The notes: generated by a model from the sequence alone, not told the origin. 64,000 nt of DNA from Tenodera sinensis (GCA_030765045.1 CM060969.1:46300216-46364215); one strand, 5' to 3'. Positions 34,350 to 43,917 are shown, counted from the first letter of the stretch. Numbers and translations are program-made.

Positions 34350-36010
34350 CGTGTGTTAGTCTGCCTATAAAAAGCACACCTGACTCCGATTAGTTTTTAT
34401 CCTACTGGTCACGAAAGAGAACAGATATTCAAAGCCATCACATAGCAACTAGCTCTTGAAAGTTCTGACTTTAACTTGAATGTCTATTTCGATTAACGTG
34501 AATTAGATAGAGCAAACATATTGAAAACATAATTTGTATAACAGCGAGTATAAAAATCATGTGAGCGCACACGTCATAGTAATGTGTACCTTTTAATAGT
34601 AAATATTCTTCATTGTGGATGTAAAACGTTGAAAGAATACCAGAGTGTTGCATATTGGCCTCAGATTTGGCCTTATAAAGCTGATATATCCTTACAACAT
34701 GGGCTGGAGTCTGTCGAGGGGTGAATACCCAAGCAACCTTTGAGTCGCCGGCTGGGAAAACAATCATCCACTGGAAGAGGCGGCAGCCATTTTGGGCCGC
34801 TGTTGCTCTAATAAGCGGAGATGAGGAAGATGCTAGGGACCGACCAAGGCGCGTTTGGCGCAAGAATGTATTGCCTTCCAGGCTAAAGTCAAGCTAACAC
34901 TAAAAATTGGAGGATTGTGTAATTAATGTAATGCAGCAGTAAATTTGGAAACTCCACAGTATATAACCACACTTCTTTAAAAGGATGCCAGTATTGCACA
35001 CAAAAACAGTAGTTTTTGCCATGTTTCAAATTATAACTTAATGGTTGTTTCAATACTAATTTTGTATTGTGAGAATTCATTGCTCTAATAAAATGTTCCA
35101 CACAATGCATTTTTAAAAATATGCACATACAAGGTTCAGGTTTTAACGCACGTAAGTTTAGAGAAATATCTACTATGTAAGAGTTTATATATTGACTACT
35201 AATGCATGTAGAAAAACTATGAATTTTTGTACCCACGAAAATTCCTAATTTTTCAAAATTTAACAATTTATTTCTCAAAATCCAGTAATTATTTTTAAAA
35301 GGTATGCAGTCATTTTCTTTTGCGCACTTCTGAACATCAGAACAAAAACTTTGAAACAAATTAATAAAAAGTTACATCGTGTTGATTATTTCGGATAGAC
35401 ATGGAAATAAGGTTTAAATTTCTCATTACTAAATAAGCAGGTATTTGTCTTAATTAAGGTCTTATTTCTTAATTTGTTAATTTATTCTGGCTTAAAATGT
35501 AAAAAGCATTAATTAGAGTTATGATTGTAGTAATTATACGGCCACATGTACCTTTGCATAGTAAAACAGTAGTACTGGACAGTTTCGTTCAGTCATTTGT
35601 AAGGATTAATTGCACATTCAAGGAGAAATATTGTAAATTAGAGTTAATCTGACTCATAAAACAAGTTTTGTTTCAATCTTTAATATACGCAAATGTATTA
35701 TATGATAAACTATAGAAAATTTCCGTATTTGTTGTAAACAGACGAAAAATAACAGTGGCCAGCAATGAAAATATTTCTGGCTCATGGTTCTTATTAATTT
35801 CCTCATGCTGAATTCATAAATAACCATAAAATGACTGCTTAGCTCTTGTTTTGGTGATAAGGTAACAAGTCGATTTTAGAGCCTACATTTTGGGGAAATT
35901 TTTATTTTTTAAATAGGTACATACATCGATTGAGTGTAAGATAAATATTCTTTCTGTTATAATTTGGGCATAATTTCTGATGTTACGAGTGTTTTAAGGT
36001 GTAAATTTTA
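34350..36010. other. Unassigned DNA with one 156-codon open frame
   Basis: A minus-strand frame at 34889-35359 (156 codons) is the longest unexplained frame in the window. It begins MFQSFCSDVQKCAKEND and is rich in Ile, Asn, Leu and Cys. I recognise no domain, and AT-rich DNA can produce such a frame by chance. A GC-richer patch at 34690-34870 is also unassigned. Confidence 0.25.
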
Positions 36011-36015
36011 CTAAA

Positions 36016-36424
36016 ATGCTGCGAAAATGTGAAAATTCAGCGAATAACTTTTGTTGCATTTGTATTGAAGTAGCACTTTCATCACAAAAATGCAAACTGA
36101 CACCTTTTGTAAATATTGCCTGTCAGTATTGTTTTTGTATGACAAGGAAAACCATGGGCTCCATATATATGTCGCAGCTCTTCTGTCATTAAAAGAATGG
36201 CTGAAAAATAAAAAACGGTCTATGGCTTTTCCTGTTCCTATCGTTTGGCGAGAGCCTGCAAACCATGCAGATGACTGTTATTTCTTATTTACTGAACCTA
36301 TAAAGGCAGGATTGTCAATGAAAAAAAGATAAACAATTCAATATCCAAATATTCCATCTGTTATTCGACCTATTCCACTACCTCTGGAATGGAGGCTATT
36401 CATAGATTCCTCCAAGTTAACTTT
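36016..36424 (+). pseudogene. 5' part of broken ORF, uncharacterised multicopy family
   Basis: From the ATG at 36016 the frame reads MLRKCENSANNFCCICIEV and KCKLTPFVNIACQYC. After a one-frame shift near 36135 it continues DKENHGLHIYVAALL, KEWLKNKKRSMAFPVP, IVWREPANHADDCYF. After one in-frame stop at 36330 it reads TIQYPNIPSVIRPIPLP and RLFIDSSKLTL, up to the LINE junction. I recall this arrangement (paired Cys near the N-terminus, MPF-x-x-P-x-WREP-x-x-H, DCYF, YPN-PSA-RPVPH, F-D-SK-SLKAVLLHN) from an uncharacterised family present in many copies in insect and other invertebrate genomes. Its function is unknown to me; it may be transposon-linked. The frameshift, stop and insertions make this copy dead. 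Confidence 0.65.
36414..36424 (+). repeat. Left target-site duplication of LINE (AAGTTAACTTT)
   Basis: Identical to 40050-40060. Joining the outer flanks through one copy restores the reading SKLTLKAVLLHN of the host ORF. Confidence 0.9.
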
Positions 36425-36440
36425 AATTAATTAATTAATT
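36425..36440 (-). repeat. LINE 3' tail, (AATT)n
   Basis: The 3' end of the element is an AATT repeat (plus strand AATTAATTAATTAATT) rather than poly(A). It directly abuts the left target-site duplication. Confidence 0.75.
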
Positions 36441-36746
36441 ATGGAGTTTGGGCGTGCAAGCACGCCCGGGCTGCTTAGGGAATGTGCCCTCTTCAGCCTA
36501 GCTTTATTTTTTCTTTTTTGGTGGGGCAGAGATCTATCAGTTTGGGTGGTACATTTTCTCATTTTGTTGATGCTTATTTCTTTTTTCCCAGGTCACACAT
36601 CTTGCTGCCGTCGCTACCCAAGAAGGCCGATTTTGCTGTTTGCTTAGTTCTTTTTCTTTTTGTTGCTGCTTCAGGCTCTTGTTAGTTTTTATTTATTGTT
36701 AAATGTCATTTGTTTGGTAAATTAATGTTTTTTTTATGTTTATTTC

Positions 36747-39617
36747 TTATATGTTTGATAAATATTGTAGGAGGTCTTGTAGTTGTTGTTGTTGGTCTTC
36801 TTGTTGTTTGTCGTAAATGTGGATAAGAGTGAGTAATGGCGGATTTTTTTCATTTTGATTTGGTCGAATGGTTTTCATTTTTTGGGCTGTATTGATCAAT
36901 CGTCGTCTGTATGGTCTGGTATGGGCGTTATCTATGTATTTGAGCATGAGTTTTGCTATGTGTTGATCAATAGGCATGGTTCCTGTATAATTGTAGATGT
37001 TGCTGTTTTTAAAATTGGGTAGAAGTTTGTATGCGATGCGTAGACATTTCCTTTCAAAAGATTGTATTTTCTTCATTGTATCAGGTGTGATGAGAGGCAT
37101 GGTGGCTACTGCGGCGTATGTTAAGTTTGGACGAATGAGGGCAATGTAGAGGTGACGAAGTATTTTTGGAGAGAGGCCTCTTTTATTGAGTTTGGCGAGA
37201 TATGCTATTGTTCCAAGTATGGGTCTGGTTTTTTTTAAAACTTCATGGTAGTGTGGTGTTATTGTAAGGGAGCGATGAATTTTGATGCCTAGATATTTAA
37301 TGCTTTTTTGGCACATTATGTCTTCTTTGTTAAATTTTATAGTTACGTTTTTGTGTTTCTCTTTTATTTTTTTCCGAAAGGTTATTGCTTGGGTTTTCTG
37401 TACGTTGATTGTTATTCTCCATTTTCTCGTCCACTTTAGGAATACTTTTAGTTGTTGTTGGAGTCTGTTTTTTGCCGCTAATATTTGTGTGTGAGTGCTC
37501 CAGTAAGCTGTGTCGTCTGCATATTGGGCAAGTTGAATTGAAGGGTATATTGGCTGTGGGGTATCGGAGGTGTATAGGATATACAATAGTCCTGATATGA
37601 CACTTCCTTGTGGTGTTCCAGCTTTCATAGAGATTGGGTTTGATATTTCTCCTTTTATTTTTATTGTAGCTGTTCGGTCTGTCAGAAAACTTGCTATCCA
37701 TCTTGTTAACCGTTGTGGAATGTTCATTGTCGTTAATTTGTACAGTAAACCGTTTATCCAGCATCTGTCAAACGCCGACTGGATATCTAGAAAAGTGGCG
37801 ACGGTAGTGAATCCTCGGTTATAGGCATCCTGTAGTTGTGACATCACTCTTACAAGTTGATCTTGAATCGTAATGTCACTCCTATAACCGGCTTGTGTTG
37901 ATGGTATCAGATTGTTGGTGTTACATATTTGTGTTATGCGGTTTACTATAATTTCTTCGAGAATTTTGGAGAAAGTTGAGGTTAATGATATAGGTCTATA
38001 ATTTTTGGCATCTGTTTTATCTTTTCCAGGTTTTTCAAGTAGTAGAAGATTTGCTTTTTTCCATTCAATGGGGTGGTATCCATGTTTTATGATCATGTTG
38101 TAGATGTTAGCAAGATGTTCTATTGTAGCAGATGGGAGTTTGCGGAGCATCATATATGTAACATTATCTGGTCCTGGGGCGGTGTTTTTGTTCTTGGGTA
38201 TTGCATTTATTATGTCCTGTTCACTAATTGGTTTTTCTGCATCATTTGTGGGGTCTAAATCTGTAGTGGGGAATTGTGGAGTATATAGTTCTTGCTGTTG
38301 TTGTACATGTTTATTTATTCGTTGGTAATGTGTTTTTTCAAATTTTGGGTCTTGAGGTGTTTGAAATACGTTGTCATAATGTTGTCGAAATATCTCAAGT
38401 ATCTCTTTGGTGTCGTGGATTGTTTGTCCATTGTGTTTGATGGGGTAGTTTGGGGATACTTTATTTTTTGTACTTTTGATAAGTCTCCAGAATTTTGCTG
38501 GGTCTCTTGTGTGATTTTGTGTGATTTTGTCTAACATGTTGTTCCATTTGTCGTAGTTATGTTCTTCTATTGCTTTTTTGACGTCTTCTTGTAATTTGTT
38601 GAGTATTCGTTTATCTTGCGGGTGGTGTGTTTTGATATACTGTCGGTGTGCTTTTCTTTTCTTCTTAATTAATAATATTATATTCGGCGGAAGAGGTCTG
38701 CTGTAGGGGTTTATTTTGATGGTTTTAAGTGGAATTGCTGCGATGCGGGCTTGAGTGACGATGTCTGTTATGGAGGTTGCATATTGTTCTATCTCGTGCC
38801 AAGTTGTAGGTGGTTGTGGGAAAAGGTTATTTGAAAGTTGTTCTGCTGTATTTTTGTATTTTTCCCAGTCGGCGTTTGCAAAGTCATTTACTGTGATTGT
38901 TCTGTTGTTTTCTGTGTTCCATGGGTTTGTTCTAATTGTTACTATTATTGGTATATGATCTGTATCTGGTGGAGCGTCGGTTATTATGTCTTCTATTTGT
39001 GGGTATGTGAGTTTTGAAGTTAGTATCTTATATGGGGAGCTTGGCTGTTGATTACCTGTTCCTAGTCTAGTAGGTCCTGGTACTAGAACTAGTTTTAAAT
39101 TTGTGTTGTCTAGCAGTTTTTTTAGTTGTCGACCATTTGTATTTGTAAATTCATCTAACAGCTCTGTATTGTTGGCGTTTAGATCTGCTGCAATAATGAG
39201 GCGAGGGAAATTGTCGTTGAGGAATTTGAAAATGTCCGTTGGGAACGTTGATTGTGGCGGGACGTATAGCGTTGCTATGTGGAGTTTCTGTCGTTGGATT
39301 TGAATTTCAACCAATAGGAGTTCTTGTTGTTGAAATACAAGAGGCGTGTCTATTTCTTTAGGATTTAGTTCTTTTTTTACCATTATCATTACTCCTCCTC
39401 CGTTTCCTTGTGTTCTGTCTTTGCGAAATATTTGTAGAGGTTGAAAATTGAAATTTCTGTTTTTATTTAATTTTGTCTCATTTACTGTGATGATGTCTGC
39501 TTCATGTTCAGATATTAGGTTGTAGAGTTGCTGTCTTTTAATGCTAATTCCGTTAATGTTGATGTGTAGCAGTTTGATGTTGTGTCGAATGTGGGTTGTT
39601 ACCGTTGTAGTTGCCAT
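36747..39617 (-). CDS. LINE ORF2: endonuclease-reverse transcriptase, 956 aa
   Basis: One uninterrupted frame from ATG to stop. Residues about 1-230 form an AP-type endonuclease: HIN (N20), NET (E47), DLN (D145, N147) and TDH (D220, H221) fit the catalytic set. The strand that usually reads D-x-L-D-I before the TDH box reads YKILTSKL, so one conserved acidic residue may be missing. The reverse transcriptase follows: TAPGPD, PIEWKKANLLLLEKPG, YRPISLTSTFSKILE, motif A FLDIQSAFD (about residue 610), GTPQGSVISGLLY, and catalytic YADD (about residue 700), then IKYLGIKI. It would nick target DNA and copy its own RNA by target-primed reverse transcription. Length is normal for the family. Confidence 0.92.
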   Translation of the reverse strand: MATTTVTTHIRHNIKLLHININGISIKRQQLYNLISEHEADIITVNETKLNKNRNFNFQPLQIFRKDRTQGNGGGVMIMVKKELNPKEIDTPLVFQQQELLLVEIQIQRQKLHIATLYVPPQSTFPTDIFKFLNDNFPRLIIAADLNANNTELLDEFTNTNGRQLKKLLDNTNLKLVLVPGPTRLGTGNQQPSSPYKILTSKLTYPQIEDIITDAPPDTDHIPIIVTIRTNPWNTENNRTITVNDFANADWEKYKNTAEQLSNNLFPQPPTTWHEIEQYATSITDIVTQARIAAIPLKTIKINPYSRPLPPNIILLIKKKRKAHRQYIKTHHPQDKRILNKLQEDVKKAIEEHNYDKWNNMLDKITQNHTRDPAKFWRLIKSTKNKVSPNYPIKHNGQTIHDTKEILEIFRQHYDNVFQTPQDPKFEKTHYQRINKHVQQQQELYTPQFPTTDLDPTNDAEKPISEQDIINAIPKNKNTAPGPDNVTYMMLRKLPSATIEHLANIYNMIIKHGYHPIEWKKANLLLLEKPGKDKTDAKNYRPISLTSTFSKILEEIIVNRITQICNTNNLIPSTQAGYRSDITIQDQLVRVMSQLQDAYNRGFTTVATFLDIQSAFDRCWINGLLYKLTTMNIPQRLTRWIASFLTDRTATIKIKGEISNPISMKAGTPQGSVISGLLYILYTSDTPQPIYPSIQLAQYADDTAYWSTHTQILAAKNRLQQQLKVFLKWTRKWRITINVQKTQAITFRKKIKEKHKNVTIKFNKEDIMCQKSIKYLGIKIHRSLTITPHYHEVLKKTRPILGTIAYLAKLNKRGLSPKILRHLYIALIRPNLTYAAVATMPLITPDTMKKIQSFERKCLRIAYKLLPNFKNSNIYNYTGTMPIDQHIAKLMLKYIDNAHTRPYRRRLINTAQKMKTIRPNQNEKNPPLLTLIHIYDKQQEDQQQQLQDLLQYLSNI

Positions 39618-39668
39618 TATTTAGTTTTTTCTTCTTATTTTGCTTTTTTCTTTCTTTGTTGGTTGCTT

Positions 39669-39957
39669 TTATGTTTGTTGTCGTATGTTGTGCATGAAGA
39701 TGGCTAACTGATTGCCAACTTTTGTGGTGTTTACTGCCATTTTTAAGGTTTTTTGGGCAGTTTGGGTGATGTTATGCAACAGTCTAGTACGTTGGTGTGG
39801 AGGTGTGGCATCGTATAGTGGAGGTATCAATGTGGACAGTATCTGTTGTGTTAGATTTTGTGCTATTTCTTGTATGAATGTCGTTATTGTAGTTTGGATC
39901 GTGGAAATTTGGTTCTGCAATGTCTTTATTTGCTCTTCTGCTTGTGTGATGATGTTT
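39669..39957 (-). pseudogene. LINE ORF1 fragment (C-terminal end)
   Basis: An open frame ends 51 nt upstream of the ORF2 start, which is the position of ORF1 in jockey-type elements. The sequence (TVKNIITQAEEQIKTLQ, then QQILSTLIPPLYD) is rich in Gln, Thr and Ile and lacks visible CCHC zinc knuckles. The frame appears to start at 40040, but that start lies in the inverted arm and is an artefact of the fold-back. The true 5' part of ORF1 is missing. Confidence 0.7.
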
Positions 39958-40045
39958 TTGACTGTTCCTAAAAAAAAAACATCATCACACAAGCAGAAGA
40001 GCAAATCAAGACATTGCAGAACCAAATTTCCACGATCCAAACTAC
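39890..40045. repeat. 68-bp inverted repeat at LINE 5' end
   Basis: 39890-39957 (GTAGTTTGGATCGTGG to GTGATGATGTTTTT) is repeated in reverse complement at about 39974-40045. A loop of roughly 11-16 nt (GACTGTTCCTA plus A residues) separates the arms. One mismatch was seen (TCTTTATT against TCTTGATT). On the ORF1 strand that difference is ATA/ATC, both Ile. Confidence 0.92.
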
Positions 40046-40049
40046 TTCA

Positions 40050-40140
40050 AAGTTAACTTTGAAAGCTGTATTACTTCATAACGATGTCTTCCTTCTATTC
40101 CTGTTATCAATGTTTCCGTATTATTGCTGGTCTCTGTATA
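40050..40140 (+). pseudogene. Continuation of broken ORF after the LINE
   Basis: The host ORF resumes exactly at the right target-site duplication: SKLTLKAVLLHND. After a frame change it gives LPSIPVINVS, which fits the LLHNG-x-x-LPSIPV block I recall for the family. It breaks off at the AGCCAAG repeat that marks the 3' tail of the next LINE. Together with 36016-36424 this shows that one ORF was split twice by retrotransposons. About 140 residues are visible in total; relatives are longer. Confidence 0.65.
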
Positions 40141-41060
40141 GGGCCAAGAGCCAAGAGCCAAGAGCCAAATCAGGTCGCTCGGGTTTACCCGAGCGGGATA
40201 TATGCCCACGGTACCTATCCATTTAGTATGGATTTACCCGTGAGGTATGAAAGATGTAGTCATTATACAAGCTATTTTTGTCAGTGTCAGCCAATGGTGA
40301 TGATTGGTTACTCTCTCTTGCTATAGACTAGGGATATGAGTGCCAGTTAGAATGTCTACCCATCCTGGGGCACCCATGCCCCTCTGCTCACTTAGCAAAG
40401 GTCAGCTTGTCTAACCAGCAAGTCAAGCAGTGTCAATTTAGCGAGAAACCGAATGCATTGGAATGTTTGGTGAAATGAGGAAGCAGCGAAGCTAATTAGC
40501 CCAAGACATCCTTGGGTAAACGATAGCTTTTGCGCCTCCTGGGAAGATGGGGATCATATTGTCCCAGGGTATTCACCAGCTGGTTAGGGTGTGGTGTAAG
40601 TTTCGCATATATAGAGCGGGCTCTATCTCGCACAACGTCCACAATGTATGGAATGCCAGAATGAGTGTGGAGAATATGGGAAGAAAATCTACGGTCAGTA
40701 TCGTAGATCATCCTAAGGGCCCTGTTCTGCACGACTTGCAGTCTGCGGATGGTGGTTTGAGCCACGAATCCCCATGCCTCGCATCCATACAGGATCAGGG
40801 GAGGGATGATCGCACGATAAATGCGTAGTTTAAGTCGTGTAGGCATAGTTGACCTAAAGATGGGATAGAGCTTTCCCAGAGCTCCGTGACCTTGGGCAGC
40901 TTTAGCTGTGACATGTTTGGTGAAGGTAAGTCCTCGGTCTAGTTGTACACCAAGGTACTTGGCTGTGTTGACCCAAGGGATTCTCCTCTGACCAAGTGTC
41001 AGGTTCTGTATAGGGATACTTCGAAGCTGACTTATAAGAGGAAAACCAAAAGACAACGAA
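40140..41060 (-). mobile_element. Second jockey-like LINE fragment, 3' end only
   Basis: On the minus strand 41056-40496 is an open frame of 186 codons from the C-terminal part of a LINE reverse transcriptase. It reads NTAKYLGVQLDRGLTFTKH (the YLG-D block), SRP-like KLRIYRAIIPPLILYGCEAWG (the L-Y-x-x-x-x-P-x-x-x-YG-x-x-W block), LQVVQNRALRMI and the end LPRRRKSYRLPKDVLG. This fits the post-catalytic region of jockey elements. About 350 bp of probable 3' UTR follows to a tail of AGCCAAG heptamers near 40143-40169. The 5' boundary is uncertain (41060-41130). It differs in sequence from the neighbouring 956-residue element, so it is another lineage. Confidence 0.82.
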
Positions 41061-41146
41061 CTTAAGAAACCACATGATTCTCTTCAAACCCAACCACTTA
41101 CCAGGGTTGTTTATCAATGTAGAACCTAATGGAATGGAATGCTCAT

Positions 41147-41169
41147 TAAATAAAATAAATAAAATAAAT
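41147..41169 (+). repeat. AAATAAAAT low-complexity tract
   Basis: Short tract of AAATAAAAT units beside the 5' boundary of the LINE fragment. Confidence 0.8.
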
Positions 41170-41508
41170 CGGGCTTTCAATGTTGTTGCCATATTTAATT
41201 AAGGGGGCGTCATTTTCTCTTAAGCTGCTAAAATAGCGTATTTCCATCTATTGTGAATCACAGAAACTAAAAATAATAAACTTTTTACTTTCTCTACTAC
41301 GTACAGTAGAGGAAGCGTATTCCATTCAAAAACTCGATGTCGAGATTTCAACGGAAATATATGTTTTGAGGCCACCTGAATTCTAAAAAGCATTTTTAGA
41401 AAAAGGTCAGTGTGTGTATCTGTGTCGACAATTTTGATTTTCTTGAAAATGGCTTTTAGGATTTTGATTAAAATGCTACATGTCTGAGCTATTTTTATGA
41501 CAACTCAG

Positions 41509-41514
<6 letters not shown>

Positions 41515-41550
<36 letters not shown>
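41515..41550 (+). repeat. (AG)18 microsatellite inside family A
   Basis: A perfect AG run at a second internal position of family A, between the ATATC-rich block and GGCTATAGCCCATG. Confidence 0.95.
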
Positions 41551-41553
<3 letters not shown>

Positions 41554-41821
41554 TTTGGCTATAGCCCATGTAGTATTTACTCTGGATGACTTTTGCATAA
41601 CTGGTAAACCATAAGAGATAGACAAAGTCTTACTATAGAAAAAAATGTAAATGTTGCTAAAATATGTAATTTATGTCTTTTTTTTATAATGAACCATTTT
41701 GGAGATATGCCTTGTTGTTGGTGTGAGTTTTGGAGAATTTACACTTCTGTCAAATATAACATCGTTTTTCACTTTTTAAATTTCAATCGTGCAAAGATAA
41801 CGGAATCTTCTGCTTCTTTAA

Positions 41822-42010
41822 CTGATTTCCCTCCCCTTGTGTAGGGCTTAAAAGCCAGGCACCTGTTGGGGAGCTCAGGAAGCTATGAACCGAACAGAGT
41901 GAAGACCTGGAAACGGGTGGTCAGCCCAACTTCTAGTATGAGAGTGAGGAAGAGGATGATATGAAGTGCAGGCGAAATCGATGATTGGAAAGGTAACTGT
42001 GGAGCAATTG
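41822..42010. other. GC-richer insertion in a family A copy
   Basis: Compared with the copies at 16645 and 33498, about 185 extra bases separate the CGTGCAAAG block from the TTGACTATCGC block. The insert contains GGCTTAAAAGCCAGGC and GTGAAGACCTGGAAACGGG. It is not recognised; it could be a SINE or the end of another element. Confidence 0.5.
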
Positions 42011-42329
42011 GTGAAATTCAAAACTTTAAAAGAATTGACTATCGCTCAAAGACTACTATATTCTCATATTCCCCTTGCTACTACAAGGAAATAAGCAAAG
42101 GAAGAAAGCAGTAAGATGATTTCTGCAAATGTTTATCTCAACTAACACGAAAAAATGTAGGAATAAGAGTTTGCAAGAATAGTTAGAACAAGAGTAGAGC
42201 ATGTAAGTGCAACACATCAGATTTTTTTGTCATGTTTTTTTTTTTTTTTTTGGTGAGTGCAATCTGTGGCTTTGTTTTACGTGTACGGTAAAATGTATAG
42301 CTGCAAAAATACACACAGCACCTAGATGT

Positions 42330-42645
42330 ATGCCACACCATGGCGTAGTGGACTAGAGCATGATTCTCCGGTTTCTACCAGGGGTTCCAGCTAACCCATG
42401 CAGGTATAAAATTTTTGGACCGTGTATGGGACCAATATATACTGACCATCTTCTACCTGATCAGAGCCAAAGTTCTAACCGGTATCGGTTAAATGATCAT
42501 CCACCTCTGTCCTATGCACGTGGGCGTGAGGTCGGTGATGTAAACCCAAGTCTACAGAGTCTATAGTGACAGATTTAAATTATAACGCTTTGGGGATTGA
42601 ACTGCGCAAGAGGAGAAAGAAGAATAAAGTTCTATTTCATCACAA
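42330..42645 (+). mobile_element. Probable tRNA-derived SINE
   Basis: It starts with an A-box-like ATGGCGTAGTGGACTAGAGC and has an unusual body (ACCGTGTATGGGACCAATAT, TATGCACGTGGGCGTGAGG). It ends GGATTGAACTGCGCAAGAGG then an AGAAAGAAGAATAAA tail. A B-box is not clear. Single copy in the window, so the call rests on layout alone. Confidence 0.45.
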
Positions 42646-42649
42646 CCAC

Positions 42650-43910
42650 TATCATCAACTCGACACGTTGGTTTTTAAGTGCATTTGCACCTTCCAAAAA
42701 TATATTTCCTTCTGCAGTGCGCACATACATGATTTGAAATTGCCCATGGAAGCTTATTCAGCTTTAGCATGTATGCGTTATGCACTTTTTGTCTTTTCCT
42801 TGTTGAGAAAGGCATATTGATTTCGGAAAAACAGCCCCGGTGCTACACTTATGGGATAAAACCTAATGGCCTCTGCAAGAAGCTCAGTCAGAAGAACGAA
42901 AACAGGAAAAGGCTCTAAAAGTAAAGGGCGACAGCAGACTCCCAGTGTCTACCCCTCTGGAGAAAGAAGAAAAAATACAGGAAACTACAAATAAAAAGAA
43001 AAATCTAAATGGAACGCCAGAAAGAGGGAGGGCCATAAAACCCTTAGATAGCGGTCCTAGAAGGAAGGAAAGGGGGATAAAAAACTTTAGATGGAAAGCT
43101 ACCAGTAGAGATTCAGAATGGTTTCAAGTCTGGATTTTTATCTCAGCAGTAAACCTTATTCCATCTCATTTGCTTCTCGGAGACCTGTTCATTAAGATAA
43201 TGCAAATCGAACCAAGATTAACGGATTTTTTACAGTTCCTTGGGAAGAAGGCATTAAAGAAAAATTAACTCCTTACTCCACCAGTTTTCTCAGCTATATA
43301 TAAGTTCACGCATTTAGAGCTACCCTCAGTTAAGCATCAAATGAATGAAGTAACGAATGCATATAGAAAATAATTGATATGGTACACTCGACTTGCTTTA
43401 CTTGGTTATCATTCATACTCTACATTGTAGTATTCAGATGAACTCCAGTTCTTCTATCCACGTGACATTTTACCCAGAAATTATTTGGATTGAATAAAGA
43501 AGTGCTTACTTTCATACAATATGCGACGTATTCTTCCAATGTTTATATCAGAAGCTTCAAGGAACAAGTGCAGAATTCTTAAGAGTCTTTCTGAAGGAAA
43601 ATAAAATCTTAGTGTTACATTCACGTGGCTTTAGGTATCAGTTTTAATGTAGCTTCTACAAACAATTCTTCCAAATTAATTGCTATAAACCTTTCTATAA
43701 AGAGTGCTATTACCCATTTCGTTATATACGTATAGAGAGAGAATATAAACTAGTTATGTTACTATGACTGCCAGAAAAAACTGAAAATTGATAACACTTC
43801 AAAAAATACCAAACCAGTAATAACGAGTATAACAGAAATATACTTTCGATACCACAAAAAGTTGCATGAAACAAATGGCGTGCTTTAAACTGGCGTACCA
43901 ACATTTTTTG
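42650..43910. other. Unassigned DNA
   Basis: A 107-codon open frame at 42945-43268 is Lys/Glu/Arg-rich and matches nothing I know. Purine-rich composition at 42880-43130 may explain it. Confidence 0.3.
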
Positions 43911-43917
43911 TGTATTA

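Larger units (their letters stand above)
36425..40049 (-). mobile_element. Jockey-like LINE, 5'-truncated with fold-back 5' end
   Basis: A minus-strand non-LTR retrotransposon of about 3.6 kb. The 3' end is at 36425 with an (AATT)n-type tail, and the 3' UTR is 36441-36746. ORF2 lies at 36747-39617. The C-terminal end of ORF1 lies at 39669-39957. The 5' end (39890-40045) is an inverted duplication of ORF1 sequence. The element is bounded by an 11-bp duplication, AAGTTAACTTT. Endonuclease plus reverse transcriptase without RNase H or integrase fits the jockey group; CR1-like placement is the alternative. The open ORF2 suggests a fairly recent insertion, but the truncation removes the promoter and most of ORF1, so this copy should be unable to move itself. 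Confidence 0.9.
41283..42240 (-). repeat. Family A repeat, near complete (minus), with nested insert
   Basis: Right end TTTTTACTTTCTCTACTACG with a terminal hairpin (CTCTACTACGTACAGTAGAG). Then come CGATGTCGAGATTTCAACGG, TAACTGGTAAACCATAAGAG, GAACCATTTTGGAGATATGC and TTGACTATCGCTCAAAGAC. The left end is GTGCAACACATCAGATTTTT. Two things interrupt it: a GA microsatellite (41515-41550) and a GC-richer segment at about 41822-42010. Confidence 0.8.

Noticed and set aside
39669..40040. A 123-codon minus frame as a complete LINE ORF1
   Set aside because: Its first residues come from the inverted arm and the loop of the fold-back; only the part from about 39957 downward is genuine ORF1.
40902..41192. 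A 96-codon minus frame overlapping the second LINE
   Set aside because: It runs in a different phase from the reverse-transcriptase frame over most of its length and has no family motif of its own.
42945..43268. 107-codon Lys/Glu-rich frame as a gene
   Set aside because: Purine-rich DNA without stops explains it; no domain, and no sign of splicing or context.
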